64,000 nucleotides of DNA, taken from assembly GCF_011397635.1 (NCBI RefSeq), contig NC_064761.1, positions 34,498,143 to 34,562,142 of the forward strand, written 5' to 3'. Below, piece by piece: positions 58,441 through 64,000 of the stretch (the first letter of the stretch is position 1; each line of letters opens with the position of its first letter). The position numbers and the translations under genes were made by a program. The notes below the pieces were generated by a model. It had not been told where the DNA came from and did no database searches. It was given only the letters and a program-made list of their open reading frames with translations. Source of the DNA: Epinephelus fuscoguttatus (taxonomy: Eukaryota; Chordata; Actinopteri; Perciformes; Serranidae).

Positions 58441-58660
58441 ACGAGTAAATGGACCTGCATTTGTATAGCGCCTTTCTAGTCATCCGACCACTCAAAGCAC
58501 TTTCTACACTATGAGTCACATTCACCCATTCACACACACATTCATACACAGGTGGCCAAGGCTACCATACAAGGTGCCACCTGCTGGATAAAAGCTGCTA
58601 CTTTTTAACACACTCACACACCAACGGAAGCATCATTGGGAGCAATTTGGGGTTCGGTAT
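58441..58660 (+). repeat. Teleost interspersed repeat
   Basis: Starts AAATGGACCTGCATTTGTAT with AGCGCCTTTCTAGTCATCCG, followed by CACATTCACCCATTCACACA and GGTGCCACCTGCTGG. This is a familiar fish repeat, cut off near 58660. Confidence 0.7.
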
Positions 58661-58739
58661 CTAGAGCCACACATCTATTTAAGTTTGTCTTAAAACAACA
58701 GCCACATGCACATTACAAGAGTTATTGGTGGCAGTAATT

Positions 58740-59665
58740 ATTCCTCCTGTCCACACTGAGTGTGAAGTGGTCCCTTCCTAACACAGCTACACTGTAAGAA
58801 ATGACTTCATGAGTTAAGCTAGAACTATTATGAAGCTTTTGCTGTCTCAGTTTGTCAAATCAAGTGGGTGTCTACCAAAGTTACAGACTGTTAAGCAACA
58901 AATCCCCTCTTTGAGTTACTATTCCTCCACTGCAACTCAACAAGGAAACACTGTAAAACACAAAATACTGACTGTGTTACTCAGACTGCTGAAGCCTCAG
59001 ATTAGTTTAATCTGAACTTTTACAGAGTAAGACAGTGGATTTTGACCTCCATTTTGTAACATTGGATTAAGGTTATAAAGGGATTGTTTCACAGACACCA
59101 ACAAGAAAAGTGTACTTAGTAGAATGCAGATCTCCACCAGGTGGCTGCATCACAGCTGTGACTCTAGACAACAATGCACATGGTCAAGCTGCACTTACTG
59201 AGATTTTCCCTCCTGGGTCCTTAACAGTCAAGATGGCAGCAAAGATAACATCTTGTATCACTCCTAATTTTAGTGGATCTAAACATATTGGGTATGTAAT
59301 TAATCTGCAGGTGTTCTAGTTTAAAGTTAGACTTATCTTTTCTATGAATGTCAGTTTTTGAGTCATGACAGTCAGTCAAGTGCAGTCAATAAAACAGTGA
59401 ATCACCACCACCACGAGAGGTTCTTGAGCATACAGTCATAAATGTTTACACAAAATATGAGGCTGATTGGTTCAGTAGATTGTGAGATTAGCTGCAGACA
59501 GACAGACTGACTGATACACATACTCACAACCAAATGCATGTTACCAGTGGTCCAGCCATTTAGAAAGACAGACAATTTCTGGAGAAAAATGTAAAGCTTT
59601 GTGACCTCAGTCAAGGAGTTTAATTAAATATATACCAAAACAACTACGTAAACAAGTGAACTGAC
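58740..59665. other. NLR intron, no nested gene seen
   Basis: Unassigned AT-rich sequence between the first and second LRR exons. Confidence 0.4.
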
Positions 59666-59839
59666 CTCAGAGTCTCCAGTCTACAGTTTGGACTCTCCAG
59701 TCCAGCACACAGCTGCTTCACTCCTGAATCCTGCAGGTAGTTGTCACTCAGGTGCAGCTCTCTCAGGTGGCAGGTGTTGGACTTCAGAGCTAAGGCCACG
59801 ACTTCACAGTGACTCTCTGAGATTCCACAGCCAGAAAGT
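59666..59839 (-). CDS. NLR gene, first LRR exon
   Basis: 174 bp, acceptor CATAACAG and donor GTCAGT. It joins the NACHT exon in frame (CT at its end plus A here). Encodes [20 protein letters not shown], then [20 protein letters not shown]. Confidence 0.88.
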
Positions 59840-60642
59840 CTGTTATGATACATATTTAAAAATATGTTATTATAGAGGAAGACACTTTATACTGACTTCA
59901 CGCATTTGATGACTCAATAGTTTGACATATCCTGAAGAAAATGACAAATTAAAGCTTATAAAAAGCATTTCAGGCACTTTTTTTCTTTCAGTCCCTTGTC
60001 TTAAAGAAGGGGATGTGGCATCCACTAACATCCTCCATGCTTCCTATAAAGTGGCTCCAAAACCATTATGGAAAAAATTATAGCAATAATCGGTGGAAGC
60101 AGTTCTTTGGGACTACAGAAATCTGTTTCGGAAAATGACACAGATCTTATTTTTTAGTCTTAGGTGTAGTGGTCAAGAAACTCAGGGGTTATTTGCATAT
60201 CTGATTATATAAATCACCTTCAGAACCTACTGATGGTGTAATAACTGCATTCACTGATAACCATAAAATACTGCTACATGTTGGGCTGAAATGCCTCGGG
60301 ATAAAACCTCAACCACAACCTCTAAAATTCTTCATTTGTTTGACCAAGTTCACTGTCGCCTCCATCATACAAAGGTGAAAAACAAATAATTATTAGAAAT
60401 GAACAGAATAACTCGGTTTCATTAACTTGATAGCTATAAACACAACCAACTGAAAAATCTACAATTTTTACACACAGCATTTGAAACAGCTCAAGAACAT
60501 TTGTGACAACAGACAGATAATTTTTGTAATAAACAAGTGGAACATATTTTAAGAATAATAAAAAAAAAAATTAGTGTGTATATTTGAAGAACTAAACTAC
60601 TAATCTACAATGATTTATGATATTAATCACATCTGGACTCAC
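59840..60642. other. NLR intron, no nested gene seen
   Basis: No recognisable element. AT-rich. Confidence 0.4.
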
Positions 60643-62434
60643 AGAGCCTTTCTGCAGTTCCTCACAGCTGGAATCAGTCTCTGTCGTCCCTCCCACGATG
60701 TATTGTACTTCTGCAGGTCAAACTCATCCAGAACCTCCTCTGACATCTGCAGCATGTAGGCCAGAGCTGAGCAGTGGAAGTCAGAGAGTTCCTTCTCTGA
60801 TCTGTTCTCTGACATAAGGAACTCTTGGATCTCCTGATGTACTGAGTGGTCGTTCATCTCCAGCAGACAGTGGAAGATGTTGATGCTTCTGTCAGGAGAG
60901 ATTTTAGACATGGTCATCTTCTTCAGGTTGTTGATGGCTCCCTGAATGATTTTTGGACTGTTGTCTGAACGACCCAGCAGGCCTCTCAGTAGTCTCTGGT
61001 TGGACTCCAGAGACAGGCCATGAAGGAAGCGGACAAACAGATCCAAGTGACCATTTTTACTTTGGAGGGATTTCTTCATGGCTCTCTCCAGTAAAACATC
61101 CAGGGATCTGTAATTATCCCCACCTCTCCCCAGGAAGTCCTCCAGTACCTCTGTCTTCCTCTTGGTGAAACAGTGGAACATGTAAACTGCAGCCAGGAAC
61201 TCTTGAATGCTCAGATGAACAAAGCAGTAGACTGTTTTCTGGAAGATCACACACTCTCTTTTGAAGATTTGTGTACAAACTCCTGAGAACACCGAGGCCT
61301 CTGTGACATCAAGATCACAGTGCTCCAGGTCTTCTTGGTAGAACATGATGTTTCCTTTCTCCAGATGATCAAACGCCAGCCTCCCCAGCTTCAGAAGAAC
61401 TTCCCTGTCAGCCTCCGTCAACTCCTGTGGACTTGTCTCACGTCCCTCATCATACTTCTGCTTCTTCCTCATAGTCTGAACCAGCAGGAAGTGTGAGTAC
61501 AGGTCAGTCAGGGTCTTGGGCAGCTCTCCTCTCTGCTCTGTAGTCAACATGTGATCCAGAACTGTAGCAGTGATCCGGCAGAAGACTGGGATTAGACACA
61601 TGATGTGGAGGCTCCTGGATGTCTTGATGTGGGAGATCATTCTGCTGGACAGCTCTTCATCACTGACTCTCCTCCTGAAGTACTCGTCCTTCTGGGCGTC
61701 AGTGAAGCCTCGTACTTCTGTTATCCTGTCAACACATGCAGGAGGGATCTGATTGGCTGCTGCAGGTCGGGAAGTTATCCAGATGAGAGCCGAGGGGAGC
61801 AGATTCCCCTTGATGAGGTTTGTCAGCAGCACACTGACTGATGACTTCTGTGTGACATCAGTCACAACCTCATTGTTGTGGAAATCCAGAGCCAGTCTGC
61901 TTTCATCCAGGCCATCAAAGATGAACAGAACTTTACAGACAGCGAGCTCCTCTGCTGTGACCTTCTGTAATGTTGGATGGAATACATGGAGAAGAGTGAG
62001 AAGACTATACTGCTCATTTTTGATCAAGTTCAGCTCCCTGAACGAAAGCAGAATCACCAGACTGACATCTTGGTTTTCCAAACCCTCGGCCCAGTCCAGA
62101 GTGAACTTCTGCACTGAGAAGGTTTTTCCAATGCCAGCGATGCCATTCGTCAGAACGACTCTGATGTTTATCTGTTGGTCAGGTAAATCTTTAAAGATTT
62201 CGTGATACTTGATTGGAGTGTCATGGAGGATCTTCTTGGAAGCTCTCTCAAGCTGCATCACCTCATGTTGGGTATTAACCTCTTCACTCTGTCCTTCTGT
62301 GATGTAGAGCTCAGTGTAGATCCTGTTGAGGAGGGTTTCACTTCCTGTTTCATCACTTCCTTCAGTCACATGTTCACATCTCCTCCTCAGACTGATTTTA
62401 TGTTCATCTAAAACCTCCTGCAGACCACTACCTG
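60643..62434 (-). CDS. NLR gene, FISNA-NACHT exon (NLRC3-like, fish-specific group)
   Basis: A single exon of about 597 codons. The acceptor is TTTCAG at about 62435-62440; a second AG three bases on gives the same frame. The donor is GTGAGT at 60642. It opens with the FISNA segment ([10 protein letters not shown], then [16 protein letters not shown]). The ATPase follows, with Walker A GIAGIGKT (about 62133-62110), Walker [11 protein letters not shown] (about 61940-61910), sensor-like [13 protein letters not shown], and winged-helix/HD2 regions such as [19 protein letters not shown]. No stop or frameshift is present. NACHT NLRs of this kind are cytosolic pattern sensors that oligomerise on activation, and the group is greatly expanded in fish. 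Phases fit the RING exon upstream and the LRR exons downstream, so the gene looks translatable. Confidence 0.93.
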
Positions 62435-62453
62435 CTGAAAGAGAAGGAACACT

Positions 62454-63003
62454 GTGAGACTAAAAGAAAAGAGAAGTAGACTCTATTTCCTAAGGAGGTT
62501 GAGGTCATTCAACATCTGCCAACCCCTACTGCATAGTGTTTACCACTCAGTGGTGGCCAGTACTCTGTTCTTTGCTGTGACGTGCTGGGGAGAGGGGACA
62601 CGTACGGCAGACAGGAACAGAATGGATAAAATCATAAAGAAGGCCAGCTCTGTGGTTAGCTCTAAACTGGACACTGTCCAGCAGGTGGCGGAAGACAGGG
62701 TGCTGTCCAAGACGAGGGCAATCTTGAAAAATTCCTCCCATCCACTTCATGCACTGGGGGTGATCAAAGGGAGCACCTCCAGTGACAGACTGATTATTCC
62801 TAGGTGCAAGTCAGAGCGCAGCAGGAGGTCTTTTCATCCTGCTGCAATGAAACTTTTTAATGAGCACTTATGATACATAAGTTACAGTGTGCATTTTCTG
62901 TTTTTTATCTTTATTTATTTATTTATTTATTTATGCATGTAGGTGTGTTCAATTATGGCTGCTGTAACAAAGTAATTTCCTGTGAAGGATTAAATAAAAT
63001 ACT
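62454..63003 (+). pseudogene. L2-type LINE 3' end in the NLR intron
   Basis: The frame encodes SRLYFLRRLRSFNICQPLLH, then VVASTLFFAVTCWG and DKIIKKASSVVSSKLDTV, the segment after RT in fish L2-type LINEs. The 3'UTR has an ATTT repeat (about 62908-62934) and a tail ending GGATTAAATAAAATACT. It is inserted antisense to the NLR gene between the RING and NACHT exons. 5'-truncated. Confidence 0.82.
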
Positions 63004-63074
63004 CAAAAGTACCCCTTGTATAAAATTCTAGTTCCACCACTGCATGACATCAGAGGACAGATGTACAGTCGTAC

Positions 63075-63313
63075 TTTGTACAGTGATGGTCTGACTGGCT
63101 GTCTGCCATCCAGCTCTTGTTCTGGATCTTTTCCCACTCTGAGGACAGGAGGAGTCTCCTGATGAAGCAGACTGGTCCCAGTACGAGGTGATGCACTGTC
63201 TGCAGAACCAGTGTCCACAGCTGGTAGAGACTGGATCCTTCAGGACGTCCTGACACAAAGCACAGCAGGACAGCTGCTCCTCCACAGAAACATGACTCCT
63301 CTTCTTCTTCACT
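63075..63313 (-). CDS. NLR gene, N-terminal RING exon with a lost zinc ligand
   Basis: About 80 codons, VKKKRSHVSVEEQLSC then CALCQDVLKDPVSTSCGHWF and CRQCITSYW, the C3HC4 RING-type module that commonly precedes FISNA-NACHT in fish NLRC proteins. The acceptor is CTCCACAG at 63314-63321 and the proposed donor GTACGA follows 63075. The donor phase fits the NACHT exon, giving TVQ-(T/S)-GLQEVL. The last CxxC reads CPQS: codon 63138-63136 is AGT where cysteine TGT is expected, one base away. E3 activity is therefore doubtful. The true N-terminus may include an upstream exon beyond 63321 that I could not identify. Confidence 0.8.
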
Positions 63314-63321
63314 CTGTGGAG

Positions 63322-63639
63322 ATGAATACATTCTTTAGACCCTGAGACACTGAAAACCTCCTGAGTAATGTTCTGCTCCTCTGTGAGACAACTTTCAAAA
63401 GGCTCAAAGCTTCCTCATTTCTTTCAACATTTCCCTGCAGTCAAACTGTTCTTGATGAGAAGCAATCGCTCCTCAGGCGGTTTTAGTTTTAATTAGTCTT
63501 TAGTTTTAGATTAATCACTTGTCTCAGCAAATTCATTCTCTCATCATTCATCCTTTAACTGCTGAACTGCTTTAAAATCCATGAGTGTCATAAGATGGGC
63601 ATCAAAGTCTGTCCATCCCCTTAGGTTAAGCGTGTCATC
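63322..63639. other. No gene recognised
   Basis: Sequence upstream of the RING exon. A first exon or promoter of the NLR gene would be expected here or beyond, but nothing can be supported. Confidence 0.4.
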
Positions 63640-63770
63640 CTGGGGGCGTCGGTGGCTTAGTGGTAGACCAGGCGCCCCATGTACAAGGCTGTTGCCACAG
63701 CGGCCCGGGTTCGAATCCAGCCTGTGGCCCTTTGCTGCATGTCATCCCTTCTCTCTCTCTTGATGGACTG
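63640..63770 (+). mobile_element. tRNA-derived SINE
   Basis: Starts GGGGGCGTCGGTGGCTTAGT (A-box region), B box GGTTCGAATCC at 63708-63718, then GCCTGTGGCCCTTTGCTGCA and a CT-rich tail. A common teleost SINE type, different from the one at 13540-13867. Confidence 0.82.
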
Positions 63771-64000
63771 GGGGCTCATCCTACTCTCCAATGTGCTATG
63801 TGTGAGCTCAGTCCTGCATGTTCTTTAATGAAGCAATAGGAGAAGATATTCGGTCTCAGTTAATGTAGTTTATTAAGCAGTAAAGGAATAAAATTACAGA
63901 GCTCTGGGTCTCAACTTCAAGTCCCTGACGAACAACAAAGGTGTGTCAGTTCACGAAGTCTGACCTCCTGTCCTTTCCCTGACCCAGTATATTTGAGCGT
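63771..64000. other. Unassigned sequence at the window edge, possibly an LTR
   Basis: Read on the minus strand, it contains TTTATTCCTTTACTGC followed by TTAATAAACT, an AATAAA-type signal as in an LTR. Cut by the window end, so borders cannot be tested. Confidence 0.25.

Larger units (their letters stand above)
57330..58730. repeat. Direct repeat of about 65 bp flanking a LINE-containing insert
   Basis: The sequence GAGCCACACATCTATTTAAG through AGCCACATGCACAT occurs at 57330-57393 and again at 58663-58712. The stretch between holds the Rex3-type LINE and another interspersed repeat. Confidence 0.75.

Noticed and set aside
61753..62205. 150-codon plus-strand frame
   Set aside because: Antisense to the intact NACHT exon; no domain.
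63640..63720. Possible tRNA gene on the plus strand
   Set aside because: Matches a common teleost SINE head with a SINE body after it.

Overview
This window reads as nuclear DNA of a ray-finned (teleost) fish. The evidence is spliced genes with GT/AG introns, an NLR gene with the fish arrangement (RING exon, one large FISNA-NACHT exon, 174-bp LRR exons), typical teleost SINEs, a Rex3/RTE LINE, a sushi-like Ty3 chromovirus, a Tx1-like L1, hAT and TTAA-type DNA transposons, and long dinucleotide microsatellites. No prokaryotic genes or CRISPR arrays were seen.

Two host loci carry the window. The first is a tandem pair of meprin-beta-like astacin metalloproteases on the + strand. Only the last three coding exons of the upstream copy are present (1-592). 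The downstream copy is complete (31454-48050): 14 coding exons whose phases all join, giving 641 codons (signal peptide, propeptide, astacin protease, MAM, MATH) and no visible EGF or membrane segment. The two copies also share about 3.4 kb of 3' flank (593-10938 and 48051-51497), so the tandem unit is about 47.5 kb. The second locus is an NLR gene on the - strand (63313 down to 54807): RING exon, FISNA-NACHT exon and three LRR exons, all phase compatible. A fourth LRR exon lies alone on the + strand at 14168-14341, inside an inverted duplicate of the NLR gene's distal part.

Layout: 1-10.9 kb, tail and flank of meprin copy 1, opened by a 6.7-kb long-TIR transposon (682-7425) that carries a nested hAT element. 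10.9-19.1 kb, LINE, MITE and SINE pieces, the orphan LRR exon and low-copy repeats. 19.2-24.9 kb, a Ty3 chromovirus on the - strand with a 5-bp target duplication. 24.9-30.9 kb, repeats with no recognised gene. 31-48 kb, the complete meprin gene; intron 8 holds a 5.4-kb L1 and intron 9 a 1.2-kb TTAA transposon. 48-51.5 kb, its 3' flank. 51.5-64 kb, the NLR locus with LINE and SINE insertions.

The points most worth following are: (i) the Ty3 element shows the layout expected for self-primed reverse transcription, and both its LTRs contain a tRNA-Gly-like block; (ii) the long-TIR element encodes a duplicated zinc-binding-like module, and its empty site is preserved in the meprin paralogue; (iii) the TTAA element encodes a remnant resembling the cytoplasmic cysteine-rich domain of P2X7; (iv) the NLR RING has lost its last zinc ligand by a single base change. 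All calls come from reading the sequence; no database search was run.
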